This document shows, in pieces, positions 16,924 to 27,701 of a DNA stretch of 64,000 nucleotides (the stretch's first letter is position 1; each line of letters begins with the position of its first letter). The stretch comes from Psychrosphaera sp. B3R10 (GTDB lineage Bacteria; Pseudomonadota; Gammaproteobacteria; Enterobacterales; Alteromonadaceae): positions 1,964-65,963 of the forward strand of contig NZ_JAHKQH010000042.1 of NCBI RefSeq assembly GCF_018861025.1, written 5' to 3'. The notes below the pieces were generated by a model, which made no database searches, was not told where the DNA came from, and worked only from the letters and a program-made list of their open reading frames with translations. The position numbers and the translations under genes were made by a program.

Positions 16924-18603
16924 TTACGATTTGTCGTTATATCCTGACGAGTGAACATCAAACATAGCACGGCCAGATGGGTCAGCATTGGCTGCAAATT
17001 TAGCATCCCATGCAATCGCTTCAGGCGTTGAACATGCAACTGACTTACCGCCAGGGACACATTCAGCTGCTGAATCTAATGGGAAGTGCGCTTCAAAAAT
17101 TGTGCGGTAATGATACGCTTCTTTAGATTGTGGTGTGTTATGAGGGAAGCGATATTCCGCGCTTGCCATCATTTGGTCAGTCACATTAGATTCCGCTGCT
17201 TCAACAAGAGAATCAATCCAACTGTAGCCAACGCCGTCAGAGAACTGTTCTTTTTGACGCCACAATACTTCTTCAGGTAAATAACCTTCGAACGCTTCAC
17301 GTAAAACGTGTTTTTCCATTTTACCATTGCTACCACAAAGTTTTAGTTCAGGGTTTATCGACATTGCGATATCCAAGAATTCTTTGTCTAAGAATGGTAC
17401 ACGGGCTTCAACACCCCATGCCGACATAGCTTTATTAGCACGAGCACAGTCAAACATGTGCAAACGGTCTAATTTACGAATGGTTTCTTCATGGAATTCT
17501 TTTGCATTTGGTGCTTTGTGGAAATACAAATAACCACCAAACACTTCATCTGCACCTTCACCAGAAAGAACCATTTTAATGCCCATCGCTTTGATTTTAC
17601 GCGCCATCAAATACATTGGAGTAGAGGCACGGATAGTTGTTACATCGTATGTCTCTAAATGGTAAATAACGTCACGAATGGCGTCGATACCTTCTTGTAC
17701 AGTGTAATGCACTTCGTGGTGGATCGTACCAATCGCGTCGGCAACTTTTTTCGCTGCGATTAAATCCGGTGCGCCTTCAAGACCAACAGCAAATGAATGC
17801 AGTTGTGGCCACCAAGCTTTTGATTGGCCATCATCTTCAATGCGTTTTTGCGCGTATTTTTGCGCAACAGCAGAGATTACAGATGAATCAAGGCCACCTG
17901 AAAGTAATACGCCGTATGGTACGTCAGACATCATATGAGACTTAACAGCGTTAGATAATGCGTCGTGAATTTCCTTTGCAGAACCTTTGTTGTCTTTAAC
18001 GTTGTCAAACTCTCTCCAGTCACGCGAATAATATGGCGTAATTTTGCCGTCACGGCTTGACCAGTAATGGCCAGGAGGAAATTCAGTTACGGTACGACAA
18101 ACTGGTACAAGTGCTTTCATTTCAGAAGCCACATACAGTTGACCATGCATGTCATAACCATAATACAGAGGGATGATCCCCATGTGATCACGTGCAATTA
18201 GGTAACTGTTATCTGTTTCATCAACTAAGATAAACGCGAACATGCCTTTAAGCTTGTCGATAAACCCTAAACCTTCCTGTTCATATAGCGCTAAAATGAT
18301 TTCACAGTCAGATTGGGTTTGAAATTGATAGTCGACGGTCAGTTCGGCCTGCAATTCTTTGTGGTTATAAATTTCGCCATTAACGGCTAATATGTGATTT
18401 CGATTATTATTTAATAGAGGTTGCGCGCCATTCTCTAAATCGACAATCGCTAACCGCTCATGGGCTAAAATCGCATTGTCGTTACTCCAAATACCAGACC
18501 AATCAGGGCCACGGTGACGTAATAAACCAGATAATTCTAACGCTTTAGGGCGCAATTCTGTGGCATCAGTAGTGATGTCCAGAATTCCAAAAATCGAACA
18601 CAT
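16924..18603 (-). CDS. asnB: Asparagine synthetase B (glutamine-hydrolysing)
   Basis: This enzyme makes asparagine from aspartate, glutamine and ATP. The start is the ATG at 18603, because it places Cys directly after Met (MCSIFGILD), the nucleophile of the glutaminase domain; an upstream in-frame start would add 22 residues and bury that Cys. This gives 559 residues, close to E. coli AsnB (554). The glutaminase half has LRHRGPDWSG, HERLAIVDLENGAQPL and NGEIYNH. The synthetase half has the pyrophosphatase loop LLSGGLDSSVISA and GEGADEVFGGY. It is a single-gene unit with its own terminator. Confidence 0.96.
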   Translation of the reverse strand: MCSIFGILDITTDATELRPKALELSGLLRHRGPDWSGIWSNDNAILAHERLAIVDLENGAQPLLNNNRNHILAVNGEIYNHKELQAELTVDYQFQTQSDCEIILALYEQEGLGFIDKLKGMFAFILVDETDNSYLIARDHMGIIPLYYGYDMHGQLYVASEMKALVPVCRTVTEFPPGHYWSSRDGKITPYYSRDWREFDNVKDNKGSAKEIHDALSNAVKSHMMSDVPYGVLLSGGLDSSVISAVAQKYAQKRIEDDGQSKAWWPQLHSFAVGLEGAPDLIAAKKVADAIGTIHHEVHYTVQEGIDAIRDVIYHLETYDVTTIRASTPMYLMARKIKAMGIKMVLSGEGADEVFGGYLYFHKAPNAKEFHEETIRKLDRLHMFDCARANKAMSAWGVEARVPFLDKEFLDIAMSINPELKLCGSNGKMEKHVLREAFEGYLPEEVLWRQKEQFSDGVGYSWIDSLVEAAESNVTDQMMASAEYRFPHNTPQSKEAYHYRTIFEAHFPLDSAAECVPGGKSVACSTPEAIAWDAKFAANADPSGRAMFDVHSSGYNDKS

Positions 18604-18832
18604 AGGTGTTGTACTCCAAAAATTAATAATCAAAATCACGGTGCTTAGGTTTGACTTTGGCGCGGTCACTGGCCTAAGCAGTTGTATAAGTGTAATTAGA
18701 GTTAGTACTTTAACTCTTATCGCACACTGTCATAAACTTTAAATTATGCCAAGTGATTTTTGTGCAATTAATAAATGTAGGCGATTAAACGAAGACTTAT
18801 TGAACAATTTTGGAGGTTGGGACTCGATTGAA

Positions 18833-18855
18833 GCGGCCCGTATTGAAAGGGCCGC
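18833..18855 (-). terminator. Possible terminator of the M28 peptidase gene
   Basis: GCGGCCC (18833-18839) pairs with GGGCCGC (18849-18855) 29 bp past the stop. The following bases on the minus strand are only mildly T-rich, so it may be a weak or factor-assisted terminator. Confidence 0.5.
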
Positions 18856-18883
18856 AGAAGATTAGACAATACTAAATATCTGA

Positions 18884-20512
18884 CTATTTTGAACGTTGAA
18901 ACTCGGACGTTTTTGACCATTTTGGCCAGTCTTCGTTAGTCGATAATGAATAGCCAATATCGAAAAAGAGTTGTACGTCTTGTTGCGCTCCGGTGAGGTC
19001 CCAATTACGACGATATTCATCACATGGTTGGTGGTAACAACCGCGCACAACCAACTTCATTTTTTTACTGTATTTCGCCGTTTTTTCATCGACAGGGGTT
19101 TCGCCATTGCCAGCGTAAAGGGCTGGAACACCCACTTTGGCAAAGTTAAAATGATCCGAGCGATAATAGTAACCCGCAGATGGGTTTTTACCTTTAATTA
19201 AAGTTCGGTTTTGTTTTGCTGCAGCAACGGTAAGGTAATTGTCGAGTTCTGATTTACCTAAGCCTTGAACAGCCACTTCTTTGACTTTTCCAAGAATATT
19301 AAGACTGTCCATATTGATATTCGCGACGGATTTATTCAGTGGGATAATTGGGTTTTCAGCATAAAACTTAGAACCTAACAAACCTTGCTCTTCCGCTGTA
19401 ACGGCCAGCACAGTAATTGAGCGGTCAGGCCGATTTTTTAATATGCTGAATGCTTGTCCTAACTCCAATAAGCCAGCAATGCCCGTAGCATTGTCATGGG
19501 CCCCATTATAGATTTTGTCGCCTTTTTTAGTGTCGTCAAAACCAATATGATCCCAGTGGGCGGTGTAAATGATGTGTTCGTCAGGGCGTTTAGCGCCGGG
19601 TAGGGTTGCAATAAAGTTATAGCTGGTTGATTTTTTTACTTTTGAATTAACAACGACCGAAGCTTTTAAACCACTCAAATTTACAGCTGTTGGCTTTTTC
19701 ATTGCTTGTTTTTTGTAAGTTTCAAAATCGAGTCCAGCCTGATTAAATAGCTCTACGGCAACATTACGCTGGATCCAACCTTCAACGGCGACTCGACTCT
19801 TATTACCGTCGTCTTTCCAAAGTCCATATTGCGGGCCTGTCCAGCTATTTTCTACGACGCTCCAGCCATATGATGCTGGCGCGGTTTCATGAATGATAAT
19901 AGCTCCGGCAGCACCTTGACGGCTCGCTTCTTCATATTTGTATGTCCAACGACCGTAATAGGTCATGGTTTTACCTTGGAATTTACTGTCGTCGCCGGAT
20001 TCAAACCCCGGATCGTTGACAAGTATAACGGCGGTTTTGCCTTTCATATCGACATTGGCGTAGTCATTCCAGTTATATTCTGGTGCGTTAATGCCATAAC
20101 CTACAAAAACAAGCTCTGAGTTTTTTAGTTTTTCAAGTTCACTTGTGCGACTGGTGCCCATGACCATGTCTTTTCTAAATTGATATTTTTTATTGCCAAG
20201 TGTTAATACTTGGTCTTCACTTGCAACGATTTCGACCAGATCAACAGGTTGTAAAAAACTGTCGCCATTACCAGGTTGAAAACCATATTTTTTAAAATTA
20301 GTCGTTAAATAATCAAGCATTAATTGCTCTCCCGGACCAGTAGGCAATCGGCCCATGTATTTGTCTGAGGCAATTTCTTTAACGTGAGTGGCGAGGTCTT
20401 GATCAGAAATAGAAAGGTATGCAGCTGACATTTTGTCATTGGCAGCAAACAATGGACTTGTTACAACGGATAAAGCAACAATCCATTTTCTTAAAGCTGG
20501 GTGTCGAAACAT
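18884..20512 (-). CDS. Secreted or periplasmic M28-family metallopeptidase with PA domain
   Basis: A 542-residue zinc aminopeptidase-like protein. The signal peptide (FRHPALRKWIVALSVVTSPLFAA) has a plausible cleavage site after about residue 24. A protease-associated segment (AAGAIIIHETAPASYGWSV) is inserted before the catalytic domain. Di-zinc ligands appear in order: HWDHIGFDD, GAHDNATGIAGLLELG, TAEEQGLLGSKFYAEN, NINMDSLNIL and YYRSDHFNFAKVGVPALY. The ATG at 20512 is chosen over TTG at 20518, since AGGAA stands seven bases upstream of it. Substrates are probably peptides taken from the medium. It forms a single-gene unit. Confidence 0.88.
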   Translation of the reverse strand: MFRHPALRKWIVALSVVTSPLFAANDKMSAAYLSISDQDLATHVKEIASDKYMGRLPTGPGEQLMLDYLTTNFKKYGFQPGNGDSFLQPVDLVEIVASEDQVLTLGNKKYQFRKDMVMGTSRTSELEKLKNSELVFVGYGINAPEYNWNDYANVDMKGKTAVILVNDPGFESGDDSKFQGKTMTYYGRWTYKYEEASRQGAAGAIIIHETAPASYGWSVVENSWTGPQYGLWKDDGNKSRVAVEGWIQRNVAVELFNQAGLDFETYKKQAMKKPTAVNLSGLKASVVVNSKVKKSTSYNFIATLPGAKRPDEHIIYTAHWDHIGFDDTKKGDKIYNGAHDNATGIAGLLELGQAFSILKNRPDRSITVLAVTAEEQGLLGSKFYAENPIIPLNKSVANINMDSLNILGKVKEVAVQGLGKSELDNYLTVAAAKQNRTLIKGKNPSAGYYYRSDHFNFAKVGVPALYAGNGETPVDEKTAKYSKKMKLVVRGCYHQPCDEYRRNWDLTGAQQDVQLFFDIGYSLSTNEDWPKWSKTSEFQRSK

Positions 20513-20728
20513 GAACAATTTCCTATAAATGCAATGTTTTAAAATGAAACATTTAACTTCATCAGTATACGCAAGGCGAACCGTGTGGCAAATAATGCTG
20601 CAGTAATTCAGATATTGGAAAGTGTAAACTTTTCGTTTCTGATATACTCAGTTTATTCGATTTTATCCTCGATTATATTGTTTTAAGTTATTGATTGAGG
20701 AAGTATTTAATAAGCGTAACCTTTAATA

Positions 20729-21550
20729 ATGAAAAAATTCCAACCACTTACCCATTGGACCACTGACTTTGCAGCGCAAGGTGTTTTTGACGATATTAAT
20801 CGATTGGTCGCCTTTGACGAGTGGTCTAACTGGCCAACGTGTGAAGAGCTTGCGACGCTTTTTCCTTATGACATTACCAATCTAAATAACAAAGCGATTG
20901 AATTTGTGCCGCAAAAGGTCAGCGAAAACTTTAGCGCTGTGGCCTACGAAGAAGTGATTTACACAACCGGTAAAATACCGACTCGTGAACAGTCGTGGCA
21001 CGATGTGTTTGGCGCGTTAACATGGAGTTTGTTCCCGCAGACTAAAGCGTTAATTAACAAATTGCACTTTGACGACATCCAAAAAAATGGCAAGGAACAA
21101 CGTTCTAAATTACGAAACGCCTTAACTTTGTTTGATGAATGCGGAGTCGTATTGGTAACGACAAACAAAGAGGTTTTAACGAAATTGGAGTCGCATCAAT
21201 GGACTGAAACGTTTGTTGATAATCGCAAACTTTGGCACTGCGCTAAAGCCGACGGGGTTGGTGTGTTTCAGTTTGGACATGCAAATTATGAGATGTTAAC
21301 AAAACCGTATATCGGCTTAACCGGAAAATGGCTAGCGCTAGAGATGAGCGCTGAGTTGTTGTCGTTACCATTAAACGTTCAATATCGAATGGTGGACGAA
21401 AGACTAGCAAAGTATATTAAATCCGGTGCCCTTAACGACAATCAAAAGTTATTCCCGCTGCCATTGTTAGGCGTACCTAACTGGTATTCTGAAAATGAAC
21501 ATCCTGATTTTTATTTAAATGAAGATTATTTTCAGCCAAAACGAAAATAA
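20729..21550 (+). CDS. DUF3025 domain protein
   Basis: A 273-residue soluble protein without signal peptide or membrane segment. The segment REQSWHDVFGALTWSLFPQTKALIN (about residues 87-110) and YEEVIYTTGKIPTREQ match the DUF3025 family, which occurs in Gammaproteobacteria and Betaproteobacteria and has no established function. The conserved Trp-His-Asp is suggestive of a catalytic or binding site but unproven. The C-terminus LFPLPLLGVPNWYSENEHPDFYLNEDYFQP is also family-like. It is flanked by single-gene units and gives no functional hint by context. Confidence 0.8.
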   Translation: MKKFQPLTHWTTDFAAQGVFDDINRLVAFDEWSNWPTCEELATLFPYDITNLNNKAIEFVPQKVSENFSAVAYEEVIYTTGKIPTREQSWHDVFGALTWSLFPQTKALINKLHFDDIQKNGKEQRSKLRNALTLFDECGVVLVTTNKEVLTKLESHQWTETFVDNRKLWHCAKADGVGVFQFGHANYEMLTKPYIGLTGKWLALEMSAELLSLPLNVQYRMVDERLAKYIKSGALNDNQKLFPLPLLGVPNWYSENEHPDFYLNEDYFQPKRK

Positions 21551-21705
21551 TTAATTGCGATTTAAGTAACAGCGGTTGAATGTAGAGTTTATATCATTAG
21601 TGTTTGTCTGATAGAGCATAACCGGTGGGCACTAATTGGTATTTTTTTGTTAGAGTCATATGCCAAACGTTGATGAGCTAATTTCATAACTATCTAGGAA
21701 CCAAT

Positions 21706-22797
21706 ATGTTAAAAATGATTTTGAGTATGTTGGCTGTGGTTAGTTTTTACAGTCATGCTGAATTCGACTTTAAAGTAGATGTATTAGCTGACGATTTGCA
21801 ACGGCCCTGGGGCATAAGTCACATAGGCAGTGGCAAAATGTTAATTACTGAACGAGATGGTGATGTGCGACTCTATGATGGCAAAACTATGCTGCCTGCA
21901 CTTCAAGGTTTACCCTCCGTTTATAATGTTGGGCAAGGAGGCTTGTTAGATGTATATGCTCACCCTAATTATGCATCAAACAAGTACGTTTACTTTACAT
22001 TTGGTGAAGGGACGGCGACGAAAAACTACACTAAACTTATCCGAACAAAATTTACGGGATCTGAGTTTGTCGACGTAAAAACACTTTTTATGGCTTCCCC
22101 GACTAAAAAACAAGCGTTGCACTACGCAGGGCGAATTAGCTTTTTAGCAGATAATTCAATGGTTTTTGGGGTTGGAGACGGTTACCTCTACAAAGAACAA
22201 GCTCAGGAACTAAACTCACACCTTGGTAAAATTATACGGCTTTATGACGATGGTTCTATTCCGGCAGATAATCCGTTTATTGGTAAAAAGAAAACACTGC
22301 ATGAAATATATTCCTATGGGCACCGTAATCCACAGGGCATGTTTTTTGACAACAAACGCAAAATTCTATTTTCTAACGAACATGGCCCGAAAGGCGGTGA
22401 TGAAATTAATATCATCCAGGCTGGGAAAAACTATGGCTGGCCTGCAATTACCTATGGTGTTGATTACTCTGGGGATATCATCAGTGATTTAACTCATAAA
22501 GCGGGGATGGAACAGCCTTTATTGCAATGGACACCGTCCATCGCGCCGTCATCTATGTTGGTTTATTATGGCGCAATGTTCCCTGATCTAAATGGCCATA
22601 TATTGGCAACAGCGTTAAAGTTTACGCAGATGAGAGTTGTTAGATTAAACGATAAAAATGGTCAAGTGTCAGTAGTGAAACAAGAAGTGTATTTAAAAGA
22701 CCGCGGCGAGCGAATTAGAGATATTGAATTGGATGACGTTGGCCGGATATATTTGATCACCGACAGTGGTAAGTTACTTCGCCTGACTAAACCTTAG
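21706..22797 (+). CDS. PQQ-dependent sugar dehydrogenase-like protein, exported
   Basis: A 363-residue beta-propeller of the glucose/sorbosone dehydrogenase family (YliI/aldose sugar dehydrogenase type). A short signal peptide ends near SHAEF. Family landmarks: LQRPWGISHIGSGKMLITERDGDVRL, VYNVGQGGLLDVYAHPNY, GDGYLYKEQAQELNSHLGKIIRL, YGHRNPQGMFFD, NEHGPKGGDEINII and NYGWPAITYG. It would oxidise aldoses in the periplasm using PQQ. No PQQ biosynthesis genes are in this window. Single-gene unit. Confidence 0.87.
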   Translation: MLKMILSMLAVVSFYSHAEFDFKVDVLADDLQRPWGISHIGSGKMLITERDGDVRLYDGKTMLPALQGLPSVYNVGQGGLLDVYAHPNYASNKYVYFTFGEGTATKNYTKLIRTKFTGSEFVDVKTLFMASPTKKQALHYAGRISFLADNSMVFGVGDGYLYKEQAQELNSHLGKIIRLYDDGSIPADNPFIGKKKTLHEIYSYGHRNPQGMFFDNKRKILFSNEHGPKGGDEINIIQAGKNYGWPAITYGVDYSGDIISDLTHKAGMEQPLLQWTPSIAPSSMLVYYGAMFPDLNGHILATALKFTQMRVVRLNDKNGQVSVVKQEVYLKDRGERIRDIELDDVGRIYLITDSGKLLRLTKP

Positions 22798-22869
22798 TTA
22801 AATCAGTTTCACTAAACCCCTAGCAGGCAGTGGAACTGACTTTGCGACAAAATGTTTATGATGATAAAA

Positions 22870-22894
22870 GGAGCGAATTAGGTAAACTCGCTCC
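22870..22894 (-). terminator. Terminator of hisF
   Basis: GGAGCGA (22870-22876) pairs with TCGCTCC (22888-22894); on the minus strand TTTTAT follows. It begins 9 bp past the hisF stop. Confidence 0.75.
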
Positions 22895-22902
22895 GTTAAC
22901 TA

Positions 22903-23676
22903 TTAGGTTCTGATTGGAATATTGTTGCTAATTAAATACGATTTTAGCTCTTGAATGTCGATGATTTTTTTATGGAATACTGACGCAGCAAGGGCTCCGT
23001 CGACACCAGCTTGTTGGTAAACGTCATAGAAATGCGACATTTCACCAGCGCCACCAGAAGCAATGAGAGGGACTTTGCATTTCTCACGAACTTTAGCGAG
23101 TTGTTCGATGTCATATCCTTTACGAACGCCATCTTGATTCATGCAATTTAATACAATTTCTCCTGCGCCTCTAGACTGCACTTCTTCTATCCAATCAAGT
23201 GTACGATAACCTGCTTTTTGAGTTCGAGATTCATCACCGGTAAATTTGTACACTTCGTACTCACCAGTTTCCGCATTAAAAAATGAATCAATCCCGATTA
23301 CAACGCATTGTTGACCATATCGGTCATGCAGCTCAGTGATTAAACTTGGGTTTAACAAGGCTGGGGAGTTTATTGAGATTTTGTCTGCACCCATTGCCAA
23401 AATTTCACCGGCTTGCTCAACACTCTTAATTCCACCGGCAACACAAAATGGAATATCGATAACCTCAGCAATTCGAGAAACCCAACTTTTATCAACAACG
23501 CGAGCGTCACTAGAGGCGGTAATATCATAAAAGACAAGTTCGTCAGCGCCTTCGGCAGCATAACGTTCAGCTAATGGCACTATGTCGCCAATCGTTTCAT
23601 GGTTTCTGAATTGAACACCTTTAACAACTTTACCGTCTTTAACGTCTAAACAAGGAATGATCCGTTTGGCTAACAT
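22903..23676 (-). CDS. hisF: Imidazole glycerol phosphate synthase, cyclase subunit HisF
   Basis: HisF closes the imidazole ring in histidine synthesis, using ammonia delivered by HisH. The start at 23676 gives [20 protein letters not shown], nearly identical to E. coli, and a 257-residue product; an upstream start would add 16 unrelated residues. Catalytic Asp residues are present in CLDVKDG (about 11) and VVIGIDSFF (about 130). [21 protein letters not shown] and [13 protein letters not shown] bind phosphate. No other his gene is adjacent: neighbours are a sugar dehydrogenase (convergent) and an amylase (divergent). It reads as authentic HisF, not an O-antigen paralog. Confidence 0.93.
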   Translation of the reverse strand: MLAKRIIPCLDVKDGKVVKGVQFRNHETIGDIVPLAERYAAEGADELVFYDITASSDARVVDKSWVSRIAEVIDIPFCVAGGIKSVEQAGEILAMGADKISINSPALLNPSLITELHDRYGQQCVVIGIDSFFNAETGEYEVYKFTGDESRTQKAGYRTLDWIEEVQSRGAGEIVLNCMNQDGVRKGYDIEQLAKVREKCKVPLIASGGAGEMSHFYDVYQQAGVDGALAASVFHKKIIDIQELKSYLISNNIPIRT

Positions 23677-23886
23677 ATATACTTCAACTATGACAAATTC
23701 TGGACCGTAATGGTCGCTGACCACATGTTTAGTGTCAAGACTCTAGAATTTTATTTTCAGGAATTAATTATATTAAATGCCTAACATCCATAAAGTGCAT
23801 ACGTAGTCATCAGTAAATAGGTTCCCAAAGCCCCCTGTGATCGGCTAAATTGACGTCACAACAACAGTGGATTTGGCTTTAATTTT

Positions 23887-25677
23887 ATGACAAAACGATA
23901 TTTAGGTATGAAAATACTTAGCATGGCAGCCGTGACAACTTCTCTTTTAATGTTAAATGGTTGCGGTAAAAGCTCGATGGAAACATCAATAGGCGCAAGC
24001 AATAAAATAAACGCTACGGGTGATATAGAATTTTCAGAACATTATCTGACTCGGGATGTCCGTGATGATGTGTTTTATTTTGTTATGCCAGACAGATTTG
24101 ATAACGGTGATCCGAGCAATGACTTAGGATCTAAAACCATCAAAATTAGCTCTGGTGGATTCGATCCAAAAAGCACTGGGCATTACCATGGTGGTGACAT
24201 TAAGGGGCTTACTAAGCGTTTAGATTATTTAAAAGATTTAGGGATTTCGGCAATTTGGCTTACGCCTATCCTCCGTAATCAAGCAGTGCAGGGCGATTCG
24301 TCAGGTTATCATGGTTATTGGCCGTTAGATTTTACGGAAATTGACCCTCATTTGGGTACCAATGCGGATCTAAAAGAGTTTATAGACAAAGCCCACGCTA
24401 AAAATATAAAAGTGTTTTTTGACATCATCACAAACCACACCGCAGATGTGATTAAATTCAAAGAATGCCATGGCAGTGACCAACCTCAATTTAGTACTTC
24501 TACCGCATTATGTGATTATCGTTCAGTCGCCGATACAAAAGCTGGTAAGGGTTATACACCATATTTACCTGAGGGGACCGCTGAGTTAAAAAGCCCTGCA
24601 TGGTTAAATGACCCTAAGTTTTACCACAATCAAGGTGATAGTACATGGCAGGGGGAAAACTCTGTTTACGGTGACTTTATGGGACTTGATGATGTTGATA
24701 CCGACAACCCTGAAGTTGTAAAAGGCATGATTGAAATATTCAATAATCTCATTAAAGAATTTAAACCAGACGGTTTTCGAATTGATACCGTCAAACACGT
24801 GAATATTGAATTTTGGCAGCAATTTACTCCCGCGATAACTGAGTTTGCTCAGTCTATTGGGATCCCACAATTTTTTGTGTTTGGTGAAGTTTTCTCTGGT
24901 GATACCGACGTATTAAGTCATTACACAACTACAGGTGATATGCCTTCTGTTTTAGATTTTGCATTTCAATATCGAGTTAAGGATGTATTTGCCAGTCAAA
25001 AAGGCACTGACAATTTGGCGGACTTATTTAGCCATGATGTAAAATACGAAGATCATAATAGCTCTGCTGATCTGTTGATGAATTTTGTCAGTAACCATGA
25101 TGTGGGACGACTTGCTTATACGCTTGACCAATCGTTGCCAAATGCAGATGAAGACGAAAAAATACAACGCTTTTTATTGTCCAATGCGATGATGTATTTT
25201 GCGCGCGGTATTCCTGTTATTTATTATGGTGATGAGCAGGGATTCACTGGCGACGGTGGGGACCGCGGTGCGCGCGAAGACATGATGCCTTCAGTGACGC
25301 CAGAGTATAATGATAATAATCTGTATGGCACGAGTAAAACCACAGCCGATGACAATTTTGACCCTTCGCATCCTATTTACCAGCAGTTTGCTAAATATGC
25401 TGAGTTGTACCATGGGCACAAAGCACTTCGTCAGGGCAAACAAACGGTTTTACAAACAAGTGATGAACCAGGGATTTTTGCGATCAAACGTTCTTTTGCT
25501 AATAACGAAGACTATATCGTTGTTTTTAACTCTGCAACTGAGGAAAAAAACTTTACCCAATCAATTGAAGGTCATTCAGCTGAATTAATTTATGGTAAAA
25601 AGGCGAATGTGAAAAACAGGGTTGTTTCGACGACGTTACCTGCATTAAGTATGAGTATATACCGAATTGGTCGATAG
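23887..25677 (+). CDS. GH13 alpha-amylase family lipoprotein
   Basis: A 596-residue glycoside hydrolase. The signal ends in lipobox L-N-G-C, so it should be lipid-anchored. The (beta/alpha)8 domain shows HYHGGDIKGLTKRLDYLKDLG, DIITNHT (region I), GFRIDTVKH with the nucleophile Asp (region II), VFGEVFSG with the acid/base Glu (region III) and NFVSNHDVGR with the third Asp (region IV). A small beta domain ends the protein. It probably degrades starch or maltodextrins at the cell surface or in the periplasm. The ATG at 23887 lacks a clear SD; an in-frame ATG at 23908 would still leave a complete lipoprotein signal. Confidence 0.9.
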   Translation: MTKRYLGMKILSMAAVTTSLLMLNGCGKSSMETSIGASNKINATGDIEFSEHYLTRDVRDDVFYFVMPDRFDNGDPSNDLGSKTIKISSGGFDPKSTGHYHGGDIKGLTKRLDYLKDLGISAIWLTPILRNQAVQGDSSGYHGYWPLDFTEIDPHLGTNADLKEFIDKAHAKNIKVFFDIITNHTADVIKFKECHGSDQPQFSTSTALCDYRSVADTKAGKGYTPYLPEGTAELKSPAWLNDPKFYHNQGDSTWQGENSVYGDFMGLDDVDTDNPEVVKGMIEIFNNLIKEFKPDGFRIDTVKHVNIEFWQQFTPAITEFAQSIGIPQFFVFGEVFSGDTDVLSHYTTTGDMPSVLDFAFQYRVKDVFASQKGTDNLADLFSHDVKYEDHNSSADLLMNFVSNHDVGRLAYTLDQSLPNADEDEKIQRFLLSNAMMYFARGIPVIYYGDEQGFTGDGGDRGAREDMMPSVTPEYNDNNLYGTSKTTADDNFDPSHPIYQQFAKYAELYHGHKALRQGKQTVLQTSDEPGIFAIKRSFANNEDYIVVFNSATEEKNFTQSIEGHSAELIYGKKANVKNRVVSTTLPALSMSIYRIGR

Positions 25678-25692
25678 TTTACGCTAACGCAG

Positions 25693-25731
25693 AAAAAGCC
25701 CCGGACAAATAAATTGTTCGGGGCTTTTTTG
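25693..25731 (+). terminator. Strong terminator after the amylase gene
   Basis: AAAAAGCCCCGGACAA pairs with TTGTTCGGGGCTTTTT (one G-T pair, 5-nt loop), followed by more T residues, 16 bp past the stop. Confidence 0.93.
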
Positions 25732-25853
25732 TTTTAAAGGTGTTTTTAACTAAATTAAAATTAATTGCTATTAATACCGCTAAGTCTTTCACAAATGGCT
25801 AAAAAATTACTAAAATAGGCAGATACCCGACAACAATAATAATTAGGAAAGTA

Positions 25854-27548
25854 ATGATCCAGCCTGAGCCAAAAAGCGCACTGTATATTCACCACTCCGG
25901 TCCTGCACTGATTGAAACGCCGTTGTTAAACAAAGGCACAGCATTTAGTAAATTGGAACGAACTAATTTTAACTTGATGGGGTTGCTACCACCTCGTTAT
26001 GAAACGATAGAAGAACAAGTCGATCGTGCTTACCGCCAGTTTTCAAGTTTTGACGATCCGATCAACAAACACATCTATTTACGTGCAATTCAGGACAATA
26101 ACGAGACTTTATTTTTTAAATTGTTGCAGCGCAATATTGAAGAAATGATGCCGATTATATACACCCCGACGGTGGGCGATGCCTGTGAGAAATTCTCTGA
26201 TATTTATCGCAGTAACCGGGGATTGTTTATCTCCTATACCGAACGCGACCAAATGGAAGATATCCTACGCAACGCAACTAAACAAAAAGTTAAGGTTATC
26301 GTAGTTACCGACGGCGAACGGATCTTAGGCTTAGGTGACCAAGGTATTGGTGGTATGGGGATCCCAATTGGTAAATTGAGTCTCTATACAGCCTGTGGTG
26401 GGATCAGCCCCGCATATACTATGCCTATCACATTAGACGTAGGCACAAATAACGAAAAGCTATTAAACGACCCAATGTATATGGGCGAACGTCACAAACG
26501 AGTTTCTCAACAGGAATATGATGCGTTTGTTGAACGGTTTATACGCGCGGCTCAAAAGCGTTGGCCTGGCGTTATGATCCAATTTGAAGATTTTGCACAG
26601 CCAAACGCAATGCCATTATTAAAACGTTATCGAGACGAAGTTTGTTGTTTTAATGACGATATTCAGGGAACCGCTGCGGTAACCGTTGGAACCTTGTTAG
26701 CCGCATGTCGCAAAAAAGGCGAAAAACTATCTGAACAAAAAGTCGTGTTTGTAGGTGCTGGTTCTGCCGGTTGTGGGATTGCTGAGCAAATCATTATGCA
26801 GATGAAGGCAGAGGGGGTTGACGACAAAACTGCACGTAGCCAAGTCTTTATGATTGACCGCCACGGTTTGGTTTCAGAAGGTATGACGGACTTACGAGAT
26901 TTTCAGCAAGTTTTGACTCAAAGTGCAGAAAATCTAAAAGACTGGCAGTACTCAGGTGACTACCCAAGTTTATTGGATGTTATGCATTGTGCCAAACCGG
27001 GAATTTTAATCGGGGTGTCTGGCGTACCAGGATTGTTTACCGAAGAAGTTGTTAAAGCCATGTCAAAAGGCACAGAACAACCGATTATATTCCCACTAAG
27101 TAATCCAATTAAACAAATAGAAGCCCGTCCGGAAGACATTCTGAAATGGACTAAAGGTCAAGCCATCGTTGCCACTGGCAGCCCATTTAGTAAAGTTGAA
27201 GTTGATGGAGAAACGTTTGAAATTGCCCAGTGTAATAATGCTTATATCTTCCCAGGTATTGGGTTAGGTGTGATTGCAGTCGGTGCTAAGTTGATTAGTG
27301 ATGAAATGTTAATGGCCACAAGTGTTACCTTGGCTGACGCGAGTCCGGTTGTAGAAAATAATGATGGCGCGTTATTACCTAAGCTGGTGGATTTACCAGA
27401 GTTAAGTAAAACCATCGCATTTAATGTGGCTAAAGTTGCTATAGAGCAAGGTTTAGCGCTGCCGTTATCCGATGAACAATTACGCGATAAAATTAATAAA
27501 AACTTCTGGCAACCAGAATATAGACCGTATAAGCGGGTAAGTGTTTAA
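25854..27548 (+). CDS. maeA: NAD-dependent malic enzyme
   Basis: A 564-residue oxidative decarboxylase converting malate to pyruvate and CO2 (E. coli MaeA is 565). Seen: the N-terminal [29 protein letters not shown] with the catalytic Tyr, [18 protein letters not shown], the metal-binding [18 protein letters not shown], and [18 protein letters not shown] leading into the Rossmann segment [16 protein letters not shown]. The absence of a phosphotransacetylase domain rules out the long MaeB type. The AGGAAAG sequence precedes the ATG. Single-gene unit; links TCA intermediates to pyruvate. Confidence 0.94.
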   Translation: MIQPEPKSALYIHHSGPALIETPLLNKGTAFSKLERTNFNLMGLLPPRYETIEEQVDRAYRQFSSFDDPINKHIYLRAIQDNNETLFFKLLQRNIEEMMPIIYTPTVGDACEKFSDIYRSNRGLFISYTERDQMEDILRNATKQKVKVIVVTDGERILGLGDQGIGGMGIPIGKLSLYTACGGISPAYTMPITLDVGTNNEKLLNDPMYMGERHKRVSQQEYDAFVERFIRAAQKRWPGVMIQFEDFAQPNAMPLLKRYRDEVCCFNDDIQGTAAVTVGTLLAACRKKGEKLSEQKVVFVGAGSAGCGIAEQIIMQMKAEGVDDKTARSQVFMIDRHGLVSEGMTDLRDFQQVLTQSAENLKDWQYSGDYPSLLDVMHCAKPGILIGVSGVPGLFTEEVVKAMSKGTEQPIIFPLSNPIKQIEARPEDILKWTKGQAIVATGSPFSKVEVDGETFEIAQCNNAYIFPGIGLGVIAVGAKLISDEMLMATSVTLADASPVVENNDGALLPKLVDLPELSKTIAFNVAKVAIEQGLALPLSDEQLRDKINKNFWQPEYRPYKRVSV

Positions 27549-27701
27549 TCGAACGTTTGTGGTTATAAACGCATTCGGATTTAAAGCTTGTTGCAAGCTC
27601 TAGCTGCATTAATGGTCAAGTAACATTCGATAACAAATGATTACATAATGGTGTTACTTGACCTGCTAGATTATGGACTGGATTAAATTAAGGACGAAAG
27701 A

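Noticed and set aside
18604-18669. 22-residue upstream extension of AsnB
   Set aside because: It would hide the catalytic Cys that must be at the mature N-terminus.
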